Of a stretch of 64,000 nt of DNA, positions 1 through 10,600 are shown piece by piece. The stretch comes from Piper betle (Eukaryota > Streptophyta > Magnoliopsida > Piperales > Piperaceae). Each line of letters begins with the position of its first letter. The first letter of the stretch is position 1. The stretch spans positions 1-64,000 of the forward strand of contig JAURVB010007300.1 of NCBI GenBank assembly GCA_033002965.1. Direction: 5' to 3'. Below the pieces are notes generated by a model. That model was not told the origin of the DNA and did not search any database. It saw only the letters and a program-made list of their open reading frames with translations. A program made the position numbers and the translations under genes.

Positions 1-3000
1 GTCGTTCTCTCCCAAGGTCGTCAGCCTGAGCTAAGATGGCTGCGAGTGTTGCCTCTGTGTAAGAAATATATAAGATGAGTGGCCTATTTGGTACTGGAGC
101 AAGTAAAGTTGGAGGCTTTAGCAACCCTGTCTTTATCTCCTCGAAGGCTCGCTCACATACTTCCCCCCACTCAAATTTATTACCTTTTTTCAACAATTTA
201 GTGAGTGGCAAAATTTTTGATGACAAGTCTGGGATAAATCTCCGAATGTAATTGATCTTTCCCAGAAAGCTTTGCAATTGACGCAAAGATGTAGGTGGGC
301 TCATATCTCTAATAGCTTGAATTTTGGCAGGATCAACTTGGATTCCTCGCTCATGTACTAGAAATCCGAGAAACTGCCCTGAAGAAACACCAAAAGCACA
401 TTTTTGTGGATTCAACTTCAGGTTATTTACTCTACACCGGTGAAGTACTTTGCGCAAAACCTTACAATGATCACTTCTTGTTTTTGACTTCACAATTATG
501 TCGTCAACATAATCCTCCATTTCCATATGTAACATGTCAGCAAAAATATGTTGCATCGCCCGTTGATAAGTAGCTCCTGCATTCTTCAAACCAAATGGCA
601 TTACCTTATAGCAATAGATCCCAACAGGCGTGTAAAAAGCTGTCTTTTCTTCATCTTCAGCTGCCATATGAATCTGATTGTAGCCACTAAATCCATCCAT
701 GAAAGAAAACATCTGACAACCAACTACATTATCAAGTAAAATATCAGGAATCGGTAAAGGAAATGCATCCTTGGGACATGCTTTGTTAAGATCTCGGAAG
801 TCCACACAAATCCTCATCTGACCATTCTTCTTCTTTACGGGGACAACATTTGCTAACCATTCCGGGTACTTGACTTCACGAATGAAGTTTGCCTTTTTCA
901 ACTTCTCTATTTCTGTTGCGATCATGGCCTCGATCGGTGGACTAAACTTCCTCCTTGCTTGAACAACCGGACGTGCCCCTGGCCGAACTGCAAGGTGGTG
1001 TACTGCAATTTCAGATGACAAACCTGGCATTTCATCATATGACCATGCAAAACAATCCTTATAACTTCTAAGTACATCAATGAGTTGCCGCTTCTCCACT
1101 TCTTCTAGACCTGATCCAAGAAAAGTTGGACGAGGCTCTTGGTAAGTTCCCAAATTGATTTCCAGAAGTCGTTCTACTGTTAGAGTAACTCCATCTTCAA
1201 AATGCTTTGGTGCTTGTTGTATTTCTTGACCTTGTAGTCCCTCTTCATGTGAGGTTGCTCCCACAAACCATGGTCGCATTGATCCTTCATTTTCACTTGA
1301 TATGCAATAAGGAAATAATTCTGGCATGATTGAATATTCCGGTTCCAAGGTTATGATCTTTGATTCATCAAATGAATTGCACTCTTTTTCTTCCAAGTAA
1401 ATGACTGGGCATGGGTCAAGTGTAATTATTTCCTTTTCACAAAAATTTATCACTGGCATTTTCCATCGTCCTAACACCATTGCGGTATCTTCCTTTACAA
1501 TGCTATCTTTTTCTTCTTGGCTTTCCACTTCTTGGAGGGGTGGCATTTCTTTAGTTTTTTGCTTTGGTTGTCCCGAATGTACCGTTACCTTTAAAGGTAC
1601 TAACGAAGCTTCTGGTCCTGGTGAAATTGCTGGTACTGATGGAACTGACAACTTGTGTAACTTTGCTACTTTAGGAGGCTTTAGCGGGGGATAGTTAGCT
1701 GTTGGTTTAATGAAGTCCGGCAAATCTATTGTAGCAGGATAGACATGACTAGACGGTTGTTCTCGAGCCAACTTCAGGACATTTCCCTCCATGAAGAACG
1801 CGGCATCTGCAAAATGTGCTTCCTCAAAGGTGAAGGGGTTTCGAAGCCCCCGGACTCGAATTTGACATCCTTTACTAGGTGCAGCTTTAATACATTGGTG
1901 CCACGAAGATGGCACACATCGGTGATCATGAATCCATGGTCGACCAAGAAGCATGTGCCACATTGGATCAACTTCTAGGATGTGGAATATGTGTGGTAAA
2001 CTAAAAGGACCAATAGAGATGTGTAAACACACCGTTCCTAATGACTCACATGGTACAGGAGACACTGAATTGATTGTAGTATCATCTGGCATGAGGTTTT
2101 CCTTAGTATAGCCTAATTCAAATAACACATGAATAGGTAGAATGTTGATCGATGATCCTTGATCCACAAGTGCACGGCGAACAAGCTTGTTGCGGTGCTC
2201 CACACTAACGAACAAGGGCCGATTGTGGTTAGGTTCAGGGTGACACAGATCATCGTTGGAGAAAGTAATGATTCCAGCTGGTATTGGTAGAGTATCGTCA
2301 GCATGTGGCCAAGATGGATTAGTACGGGATCTTTGTTCTTTATTTATTCGAGCTAGAACAGGCAAAGGACGTCCCAAGCATTCTACATCTGTGATATAGT
2401 CTTTTATTCCACTTGAGTTTATAAAGAAACTATCTTCTCCATTTCTAATTGCAAATTCTGATAAAGCTTGCTCAACTGTGAACCGGGCAGTGGGTGAGAA
2501 GTGCAACACATCGAACATGTGCACTAACTCAGGTATTTTCCTTAGCTTTTTCACAATTTTCATTTGGTCAGCTTCCTTTTCTAGTATAGGAGAAGAAAAA
2601 TCCTTCTTTCCTTCTTTCACCGAACTCAAGACAACTTCTCTTTTCATACTTTCATCTCTTTCAGGTTGCTTTTCCTTTTCTTCCTTGGGCTCCTTGACCG
2701 TGCTTAGTTCATTCTCTTCTTTTTCTTTGTCTGGTACCTTCAACGGCGAGGTCAGATGACTTGTTGTCATGACATTAGCTGTTAGTGCTTTTTGCGTCGC
2801 GGGAGCTTTATATTTGATTTCTCCTTTGTTGAGTAGTTCTTGAATCTTTTCCATTATGTTCCGACATTTAATTGTCGGGTGGCCAACCATTTGATGGTAT
2901 CGACAGAAATTATCTTTCTTCTCGTCCTCCGGCTTTGGTGGAACCTTTGGTGTCCAGGGAGTAATCTTTCCTTGCTTAACTAAAACATCGAACCACCTTT

Positions 3001-4645
3001 CAGTATCTCCAACATTGAAAGTGTAGTCCTCTACATTTCTCCATTCGCGCCGTTGTCGAGATGCGGCTTTTTGCCCTTCATTGTTGTTCCTTGGTTGTTT
3101 TTCCCGACCTTGCTCGCCGAGTTCAGTGACAGCATTGGTTGATGCCTTAGCATTTTTCAAGGAAGCAGAAACCCTTCCAAGTTCTTCAAAAATCAACACT
3201 CTTTCAAAGAGTTGTTCGAAAGTATTGCATTGTGCACTACTCAAAAACCAAGCAGCCGGTCCGGCATTCATTGCACAAATCTTTACGAGTTCCTTAATAT
3301 CAGGGGTCTCTTTCATCTGAGACGTTAGGCTTCTAAACCTCTTCACATATGTTGCAAACTGCTCACCTGGTTCTCTCCGACATTGTCGCAAGTGTTCTAT
3401 CTTTACTGGGATTTCCATTGACTGAAAATGTTCTATGAATTGTTCAACAAATTTATCCCATGAGCTGATTGATCCGGGAGGACGATTATTGAACCATCTT
3501 AAAGCATTGCCACCGAGAGATGCAGGAAATTGTTGTAATTTTAGCTTCTCATTCATTGCAATTGTTCCACACTCAATTTCGAAGATTGTAATGTGGTCTC
3601 CAGGATTGCCGTCTCCGTCAAACTTTGTGAAGGTTGGGCGTTTGTACTTTTCCGGCAAAATTTCAGTGTACACTTCATCGGCTAAAGGACGAAGACGTTT
3701 TATTGCTTCACTTGGTTCTTTTTCCTTATGCGCTATCAATGCGGCAATCAATACAGCTTGTGCATCCATTGCAGCTTTTAACTCATCAATGCGGGCGTCT
3801 TGAACTGATGCAAATGGTGCAACTGGTGCTACTGGAACCACTGTAGGGTAGACCTGTGGTGGATGACTGATTGGTAGCTGAGCTATGGTGGTGGAAACTA
3901 ATGGTTGAACCATTGACATTAAAGGCGGTGCCGTTGGAACAGGCACTGTGGTCGTAATTGGCGGCGGGAATGCCATAGAAACTGAAGATTGTGGGATAGC
4001 AGGGTTGTACCATGGGTATGGGTACGGTGGCTGGTAGTAAGGTGGTTGTGAAAACCATGTTGTATGTGGGAGTGGACTATGCTCAGTCCGACTTAGTTGC
4101 ATAGTGGGATAGTGTTGTGTCCAACTTGGCTCGGACTCGGATGATGAAATTATCAGAGGGGATGTTTGTGATATAGGCCCCGAGACATGAGAAAACATGT
4201 TATTCACTCGAGGGGTGTTTGACAAATCCACATTAACTGGAGCGGTCACCAGAGGACTTTCCTGTGGCACCGTCAGAATGCTTGTTATCGGTTGGCTAGC
4301 CGGCTGGCCCATTTCGTCTAGACTTCGCCGGATTGCTGGCTGGTCCATCTCTTGTGGACTTCGCCGGACTGCTGGGTCGGCATCTTCTCTTCTAGATGCA
4401 CTTCCCATTGCGATGGAGGCTTGCCTATTTAAGGCGAGTGCACCATCAAGTGCCGATTCAAGTTGTCTAATTCGTTCTCGAAGTTGTTCGTTCGAGTTCG
4501 AATTTTCATTATGCAGGATAGTTGGATCGCCCAAGTTTGCGGTGGATTGTACTACTAATTCAGATTGATTTGTTGCAGGTGCATGAGAAGGTTCTTCTTC
4601 ACTAGCGCCCTTTTGTCTTGCTAAATTCCTCGTCTCAGGGGCCAT
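1..4645 (-). CDS. Gag-Pol polyprotein of the Ty3/gypsy element, cut by window edge
   Basis: The frame is open from the ATG at 4645 to base 1 (about 1,548 codons); the start, protease and RT positions I checked are all in the same frame. Order: a Pro/Tyr-rich N-terminus (about 4200-3860), the retrotransposon Gag domain (about 3620-3150), a zinc-knuckle-like CRYHQMVGHPTIKC near 2900, an aspartic protease with VDQGSSINIL near 2165-2141, reverse transcriptase (about 930-250) with YVDDIIVKS near 520-494, and the first residues of RNase H (LILYIS, near 75). The Gag knuckle is Cys-His-His-Cys rather than Cys-Cys-His-Cys. The protease active site reads DQG, not the usual DSG or DTG. Gag and Pol are in one frame, so expression would rest on polyprotein cleavage. 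The product assembles particles and copies element RNA; nothing indicates a host role. Confidence 0.92.
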   Translation of the reverse strand, partial: MAPETRNLARQKGASEEEPSHAPATNQSELVVQSTANLGDPTILHNENSNSNEQLRERIRQLESALDGALALNRQASIAMGSASRREDADPAVRRSPQEMDQPAIRRSLDEMGQPASQPITSILTVPQESPLVTAPVNVDLSNTPRVNNMFSHVSGPISQTSPLIISSSESEPSWTQHYPTMQLSRTEHSPLPHTTWFSQPPYYQPPYPYPWYNPAIPQSSVSMAFPPPITTTVPVPTAPPLMSMVQPLVSTTIAQLPISHPPQVYPTVVPVAPVAPFASVQDARIDELKAAMDAQAVLIAALIAHKEKEPSEAIKRLRPLADEVYTEILPEKYKRPTFTKFDGDGNPGDHITIFEIECGTIAMNEKLKLQQFPASLGGNALRWFNNRPPGSISSWDKFVEQFIEHFQSMEIPVKIEHLRQCRREPGEQFATYVKRFRSLTSQMKETPDIKELVKICAMNAGPAAWFLSSAQCNTFEQLFERVLIFEELGRVSASLKNAKASTNAVTELGEQGREKQPRNNNEGQKAASRQRREWRNVEDYTFNVGDTERWFDVLVKQGKITPWTPKVPPKPEDEKKDNFCRYHQMVGHPTIKCRNIMEKIQELLNKGEIKYKAPATQKALTANVMTTSHLTSPLKVPDKEKEENELSTVKEPKEEKEKQPERDESMKREVVLSSVKEGKKDFSSPILEKEADQMKIVKKLRKIPELVHMFDVLHFSPTARFTVEQALSEFAIRNGEDSFFINSSGIKDYITDVECLGRPLPVLARINKEQRSRTNPSWPHADDTLPIPAGIITFSNDDLCHPEPNHNRPLFVSVEHRNKLVRRALVDQGSSINILPIHVLFELGYTKENLMPDDTTINSVSPVPCESLGTVCLHISIGPFSLPHIFHILEVDPMWHMLLGRPWIHDHRCVPSSWHQCIKAAPSKGCQIRVRGLRNPFTFEEAHFADAAFFMEGNVLKLAREQPSSHVYPATIDLPDFIKPTANYPPLKPPKVAKLHKLSVPSVPAISPGPEASLVPLKVTVHSGQPKQKTKEMPPLQEVESQEEKDSIVKEDTAMVLGRWKMPVINFCEKEIITLDPCPVIYLEEKECNSFDESKIITLEPEYSIMPELFPYCISSENEGSMRPWFVGATSHEEGLQGQEIQQAPKHFEDGVTLTVERLLEINLGTYQEPRPTFLGSGLEEVEKRQLIDVLRSYKDCFAWSYDEMPGLSSEIAVHHLAVRPGARPVVQARRKFSPPIEAMIATEIEKLKKANFIREVKYPEWLANVVPVKKKNGQMRICVDFRDLNKACPKDAFPLPIPDILLDNVVGCQMFSFMDGFSGYNQIHMAAEDEEKTAFYTPVGIYCYKVMPFGLKNAGATYQRAMQHIFADMLHMEMEDYVDDIIVKSKTRSDHCKVLRKVLHRCRVNNLKLNPQKCAFGVSSGQFLGFLVHERGIQVDPAKIQAIRDMSPPTSLRQLQSFLGKINYIRRFIPDLSSKILPLTKLLKKGNKFEWGEVCERAFEEIKTGLLKPPTLLAPVPNRPLILYISYTEATLAAILAQADDLGRER

Positions 4646-4693
4646 CTTCTTTTGTACGCACTATCTCCTCAAACTGCACTGCTACCTCTGACG

Positions 4694-4712
4694 GTCCCCA
4701 GTGGAGTCGCCA
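4694..4712 (-). other. Primer-binding site of the retrotransposon
   Basis: On the minus strand, TGGCGACTCCACTGGGGAC follows the LTR end after a few bases. A TGG start and a 3'-tRNA-complementary layout are typical of plant Ty3/gypsy primer sites. The sequence resembles the tRNA-Arg or tRNA-Asp type sites I associate with Tat/Ogre elements, but which tRNA it pairs with was not tested. Confidence 0.7.
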
Positions 4713-5289
4713 AAAATATGTTCGGGCACGGGATCGTCCGCCCCCTCGAATCGGTTCCTTATGTGTGATTCGGGTTTAAAGGTTCGGTGGGACCGAGGCG
4801 CCCTTGCCGCGCAAAGAAATAGTGCAATAAAAATACTATCACAAACACAAAATAATACGCTGGAAATTTTTACGTGGTTCCCCAGAGGATTCAACGTGAA
4901 TTCCTAAGGGTCACTCCACGGTGAGGTCGATGCTCACAATCCACTATTTTCTTTGGAGATTACAAATTACAATGCTTAGTGGAATTTTTGCCACTTTAAT
5001 TCTTTAATTCCATATACACCTTGCAATGCCTCGATGAAGAACTCAACTCAGCTGCCTTGAGAGGAAAAATCTGTCACAGAGTATCTAACCAATCGGAGTA
5101 AGAGAATAAATCCAGAGCTGAAGTTTAAGTTGATCCCGATTAAATTGGTCCCGGTCTACAATCTCTAAACGACTTGTCTGATGGACGAGTATGGACTAAG
5201 TTATGAACAGCACTTACCCACAACAGCAGGGCAAAGTTTCACAACGTTGAGCTCCAGCGTCTATGGCAGTGGCTACTTGGCTCTTTGAA

Positions 5290-6048
5290 AGACAGCCCCT
5301 TCTTCACTTCGCGATTTTTTCCGGCGACTACAGCGACGAAATTTGGCGAAACTCACTTTGGGTTTATAGATCACTCTTTCACCTTCACTTTGAACCTCAC
5401 GATGGGGCCGGGAACGACTGGAACTGGCCGGAGAAAATTAGCGAACTTCGACCTCCGCTGCTCTGTTTTCCGCTTTGCCGGCAAGCAACGTCCTCGCTTC
5501 TCGATTTTTTCTTGGAGACCTCGGTGGCGAACTCCGGCGGCTCTCGATTTGGGTTTCTAGATCACCTCTTCACCTTCACTTTGAACCTCACGATGGGGCC
5601 GGGAACGACTGGAACTGGCCGGAGAAAATTAGCGAACTTCGACCTCCGCTGCTCTGTTTTCCGCTTTGCCGGCAAGCAACGTCCTCGCTTCTCGATTTTT
5701 TCTTGGAGACCTCGGTGGCGAACTCCGGCGGCTCTCGATTTGGGTTTCTAGATCACCTCTTCACCTTCACTTTGAACCTCACGATGGGGCCGGGAACGAC
5801 TGGAACTGGCCGGAGAAAATTAGCGAACTTCGACCTCCGCTGCTCTGTTTTCCGCTTTGCCGGCAAGCAACGTCCTCGCTTCTCGATTTTTCTTGGAGAC
5901 CTCGGTGGCGAACTCCGGCGGCTCTCGATTTGGGTTTCTAGATCACCTCTTCACCTTCACTTTGAACCTCACGATGGGGCCGGGAACGACTGGAACTGGC
6001 CGGAGAAAATTAGCGAACTTCGACCTCCGCTGCTCTGTTTTCCGCCTT
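5290..6048. repeat. 191-bp tandem repeat array, about four copies, inside the LTR
   Basis: The anchor GATGGGGCCGGGAACGACTG starts at 5401, 5592, 5783 and 5973, giving spacings of 191, 191 and 190 bp. The last unit has lost one T from a T run near 5887. Copies two to four are nearly identical. The stretch 5290-5400 is a diverged version of the same unit and marks one edge. Because 191 is not a multiple of three, the stop-free frame crossing the array reads the unit in all three frames in turn, which argues against coding. Confidence 0.95.
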
Positions 6049-6872
6049 TCCTGTCAACAACGAGAAAGAGGTTAGACAGTGGACTCCCAAGCTTCCGTAT
6101 GATCCTTTGTAGCTGTTCTACGACAGCAAGATGTGGCAACAGCGTTGATGGGCAGTAATAGAACTCTTTCTTGGCATGGTAGGGCTCCACACTGGGCTCT
6201 CGCAGGTGCACATTTCCTTCTCTTCAAGCAGCGGCGGCGTTAAACGAGGGAACAATTCTGGGCACTTCTCGGTTGAGCAGAGGGCAATTTCCGGCGCAAC
6301 AGCATACAACAATTCTCCTTTCCAAGGAAAGGTTTCTAATGGTGACAGGACGACGACGAACCTCCAGCAAAAGGTCTTTCACCATGAGAGAATAGGGCGG
6401 TGAGGCAAATCCATGATGGTATGTAGCAATGATAGCAGCAGCATTCCGAAGCAAAAAGGCATGGGTGTCCCTCCTGGGAACAGCTATCCCTCCTAGCCAA
6501 CCTTCCTCCTCCGCCAAATGTCACCGACAGCAACTTTGCAATGGCTGGAAATCTCCTAAGCGCGACCTCCAGGGGGAAAGGGCGGCTACTTCGACGAGGT
6601 TGGGCCAAAGCAACAACTTGACTGCAACGGCTTCCCTCCTTCACGGCAAACGGGTAAGGGAATCCATGGTGGGATGACGAGGGTGTAACTCCAGTACTCT
6701 CCGGCGATGGCGACCTTCAGATGGCCACTCTCAGATGGTGACGAAAAATTCCCCTGAATCAGCAAGAAGCATAGTTGCAGGGGAGCAGGGCAACGGGCAA
6801 TAATTCTTCAGATTCCAAAGCTAGCACGCCAATCTCAATTTTTCTCCCCCCTTCTTCAACAACGACATCCTG

Positions 6873-6880
6873 TTTTTATA
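6873..6880 (-). promoter_or_regulatory. LTR TATA box
   Basis: On the minus strand CCTATAAAAACA lies about 200 bp inside the outer LTR end, the expected place for the U3 promoter. Transcription would begin near 6845 and run toward gag-pol. Confidence 0.55.
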
Positions 6881-7078
6881 GGATTAGGATAACTCCCAGA
6901 GAGAGTGATTTCCTCCAGCGGCTCTAAAACAACGTCTACCTCTTCCTCTGGCAATTTTTTCTCCGGCAGTTTGGAACCGTACGACCCATTCTCACGTAGG
7001 AAATCATCCACGTTAACAAACAAACACCAATCCTAGGAATTATTCACATTACCGGACAAACATAAATTTGTGCAAACA

Positions 7079-7655
7079 ATATATATATCCCCAAAGCAAA
7101 AAACATGAAGGTATTAATAAAGATCAAACTTGTTTAATATGGACTTAAATTTTTTAATTTGGCTTACTATTGAACAAAAGCTTACTATTTATCATATTTA
7201 AGTGGGATTTTAAAAAAAATAAATTAAAAATAATAGTTTGTTTGAACTTTGCGGGCACAAGATTATCAATGAGTTAAATAATGAAAATTTTAAGGCAGGA
7301 AAAAAGAGCATTTGTGGCGTAATTTTACTGACAATTATTATATAAACTCAAAGTCTCACACAACAGAGGGGCCTTTTCCTCATTACGGAAACAACAGGGA
7401 TAAAATTACAACATACGGAAAAGTCCACCCGACAAAGACGAGCTCGTTTTTTTGAAGAAAAAAATAAAAATAAAATCCTCGTCAACCGCATTAAAAGATG
7501 CCCCCTGCTTCAATCATCACCGTACACGCGTCCCTATCAACCACTTCCCGGACTCCTCGCGCGTGTAGAAACCACGCCACCTCCCCGCTCGCGCCCTCCA
7601 ACCGTTCCCACCTGCCCCGCCGCCCCTTTCGCCGCCCAATCCTCCGGCGACCTCC
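7079..7655 (+). promoter_or_regulatory. SCAI promoter and 5' leader
   Basis: AT-rich DNA up to about 7490, then GC-rich leader. A TATA-like TATAAA lies at 7341-7346, about 315 bp before the chosen start codon. An upstream ATG at 7498 opens a frame that overlaps the start of SCAI in another frame; if transcription starts near 7370 it would be an upstream ORF. The sequence around the 7656 start (CTCCATGGCC) is a good plant initiation context. Confidence 0.45.
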
Positions 7656-10600
7656 ATGGCCGCAGCCGGTGACGGCGCCGCCACCGACGTCGCCGCCCTG
7701 TTCCGGAGCCTGGTGGAGTCGGCGGACAAGAAGTTCGCCCGCGTGCGGGACCTGCCGGCGCACGCCGCCGGCTCCCACCACCACCACCACTCCTTCCACA
7801 AGGTGTTCAAGGCCTACACCCGGCTGTGGAAGTTCCAGCAGGAGCAACGGGCTCGGCTGGTGGAGTCGGGGTTGAAGCGGTGGGAGATCGGAGAGATCGC
7901 GTCCCGGATCGGGCAGCTCTACTACTCCCAGTACCTGCGCAGCAGCGAGGTCCGCTTCCTGCTCGAGGCCTACGTCTTCTACGAGGCCATTCTCAACCGG
8001 GGCTACTTCGCCAAGACTGGTACAGCCGACCTCGCGGTGAGGTTCAAGGAGCTCCGGTTCTACGCCCGCTTCCTGGTGGTGTCCCTCGTGCTCAACCGGG
8101 CGGAGACGGCCAAGGTGCTCTCGGAGAGATTCAAGGCTCTGGTCGACGATAGCAAGAAGGAGTTCCCGGTAATGTTCGATTTTTTCTTCGTTTTCCCACT
8201 CTTAGCAAGTGTAAGTTTTTAGTTGATTTCAGCTCTGTTTATGAAATTTGTAGTATCCTCTCTCTTGTGCTGTTCAAATTCTTAATTTTTTCTAGATTGT
8301 TAACAAGGGAGCTAAATGTATGTTCTTATTCTTCCTCCATCCTCCTGATCAAATTTTGAAAATTGCTTAAGGAGTGAGCTCAACTTTCTTAATTATGGGC
8401 GGAAGTTATTTAAAATAGGTTTTTTTGGGTTGTCTCTGGTTTATCTTTGATTTCTTTAAGGAAGTTTACTTGGGGTTTTTGTGGTTTCACTTTGTTGCGA
8501 GAGCAGAAAAGGAGAGCAGTAACAATATGTTCAGGGTCCTCGGTTAAATGCTTAAAATTAATTATTAACGTAGCTAAATTTGACCTCGTTTGCACTACAC
8601 TTTCAGCTAGCCATATATACTGGTGAAAGTACTTTGGGTGGATTTGACTCCAATGTAATTAGTGAAATAATAAAGCCCAACGAAGTATATTTACGTCAAA
8701 AATAAGGCTTTTGAGTAATGAGGACCTAAACAGTATAGATGTAACTTAGTTTACAATGATTTTTTATTAAAAAATATACAATAAGACTCATTAGGTTGAA
8801 CTTATAGACCATTTTTTATTTCATGTCCTGTTTTTCTTTAAGCTAGTGTTCCTTCCATTTACTGTTATTGTACTTCAACAGAAGACAGATTTCAAGGAGT
8901 GGAAACAAGTAGTGCAAGAAATAAACCGATTCTTGAAAGTTGATTCTGCCTCTACAAGCTCCCGCCCTGTAAGATATTGTGTTCTCTTTGATTCTCATCC
9001 AGCTTCTCTTCCTCACGTAGCTCGTTTCCACTCAAAAAGGATCGTACGGCTACAAAATGCAGTACTGACAAGTTATCACCGAAATGAGGTATGGTTTTTA
9101 GTTTCCTCTACATTCTGATGAAGTTTTTACACCTGCAAAAAGGGATGTATCATACTGTTTGATGAGTTTGAAACCTTTCATGTAGAATTATACTGTTAGA
9201 TAAGGTGGTTAGTGGTCACGACCTCGTTCAGCCATGCTCTCCCTTTTGCAAAGATTTCAATTTCTGCACATTGATGGGCTGACTTGCTTTCCCAAAGCAC
9301 ATATAATCCATGTCAGAATATAATGAACATGAAAGTGGTAATGGAAATGAAGTTTCTCGTCATGATGAGTACTTTTGTACAATAAATTCGAGAAAGTGGA
9401 AGGACAGTTCTATCTGTGTGCGTAAAAAATAAAATTTGTAGGTATGGTTAGTATTTCAAGGAGAAGCAGTCTAATAATCACATGGCTTTGACTTTATTTA
9501 CAATACTGCCCCAAATTTTACCCAAGGTCTCTTTCTCATGTTTTCAGATAATTGTCATGAATATTGTCCAAAATAGATTATGCCACTTTATAGCATTCTG
9601 TTCAAGTAGGTCTTCTTTTTTTATCATGTGTTTTTCATCATTTGTCTGTTTCCCTCATTAAGATGGAACGTATAGTAGACATATTTTGAATAGCCTTGAT
9701 TTTGGTGTAGTCTGTGTGTGCTTTGTGATAGGTATATAACCCGATTATGACAGTGTTCCTCAGGAAAAAAATGTGCTAGGCAAGTATACTTTTGCTAACA
9801 ACACGTGGAATGTTTTGCCAGGTGAAATTTACTGAGCTCACTCTTGATACATTTAGAATGTTGCAATGCCTCGAATGGGAGCCTAGTGGTAATTTCTACC
9901 AAATGCGGACAAAAGAAACTAAGGACAATGGGTGCTACAGTGATCAGTCTGGAACCTCTGGCTTGATTGATATAAACCTTACTGCTGATATGACTGATCC
10001 AACTTTGCCACCTAATCCTAGGAAGAATGTTTTATATCGTCCTTCAGCTGCTCATTTACTTGCTGTGAGTAATTTAGCTGTTTAGTCTATTCTGCCTTTT
10101 TAAGTTTGTCATGCTAGTGCTATCTCTCAACCTTAAATAACTTTCATCCCATTTTCACGTGTGAATAACCTTTTTCTTCATCTAATTTGGAATGGATGCT
10201 TAATTTATGAGTGCAGGTTATTGCAACAATCTGCGAGGAACTTCCTCTTGAAAGCATTTTACTAATTTATGTGTCTGCATCAGGTTAGTTCTTCCACAAG
10301 CATTGCTATATCATCTTTCGTGCTTCTCAATTCTATATGGTAACTTTGCATTCACAGGAAGTATGCAAGGTTATACTGTTTATGTTGTCATTGCTTCATT
10401 GCATCATTGTGATTTGGTATATACCATGCATGTTTTGCTATGGTTATTATGAAGTGTTTTGAACACTTATTAAAGTTTTGTGGCTTATGATTGCTTATGC
10501 AGGAAAGGCTGGTCAATCTCACAGTACTCAGATAGAAACCTCTAAAGTTTCTAAAAATTCTACAGCAGCAAAAAATGTTGCGAATTGCTGTCAATTTGAC

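Larger units (their letters stand above)
1..7078 (-). mobile_element. Ty3/gypsy LTR retrotransposon, Tat/Ogre-like lineage, 5' half
   Basis: The element runs right to left: LTR (4719-7078), primer-binding site (4694-4712), then gag-protease-reverse transcriptase-RNase H start, leaving the window at base 1. Integrase, the rest of RNase H and the 3' LTR are therefore outside. The RT motif YVDDIIVKS and the block around DFRDLNKACPKDAFPLP are of the Tat/Ogre type of the non-chromovirus Ty3/gypsy clade. The lineage is a judgement from motif resemblance, not a tree. The unbroken reading frame suggests a fairly young insertion. The other LTR would be needed to date it and to find the target duplication. 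Confidence 0.9.
4719..7078 (-). repeat. 5' LTR of the Ty3/gypsy element (about 2.36 kb)
   Basis: The inner boundary is clear: the plus strand reads TGTTCG at 4719, directly beside the primer-binding site. The outer boundary is inferred from CAAACA at 7073-7078, an almost perfect inverted match to TGTTCG. Similar CAAACA strings lie within 60 bp, so this edge may be off by that much. The LTR contains the 191-bp array and a TATA box near its outer end. No protein-coding signal was found in it, although long stop-free frames occur. Confidence 0.75.

Noticed and set aside
5475..6158. A 227-residue open frame over the LTR array
   Set aside because: It reads the same 191-bp repeat in three different frames in turn and lies in an LTR; the openness follows from composition and repeat length.
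7498..7875. A 125-residue frame at the start of SCAI
   Set aside because: Out of frame with conserved SCAI exon 1 and Pro/Arg-rich from GC content; at most an upstream ORF.
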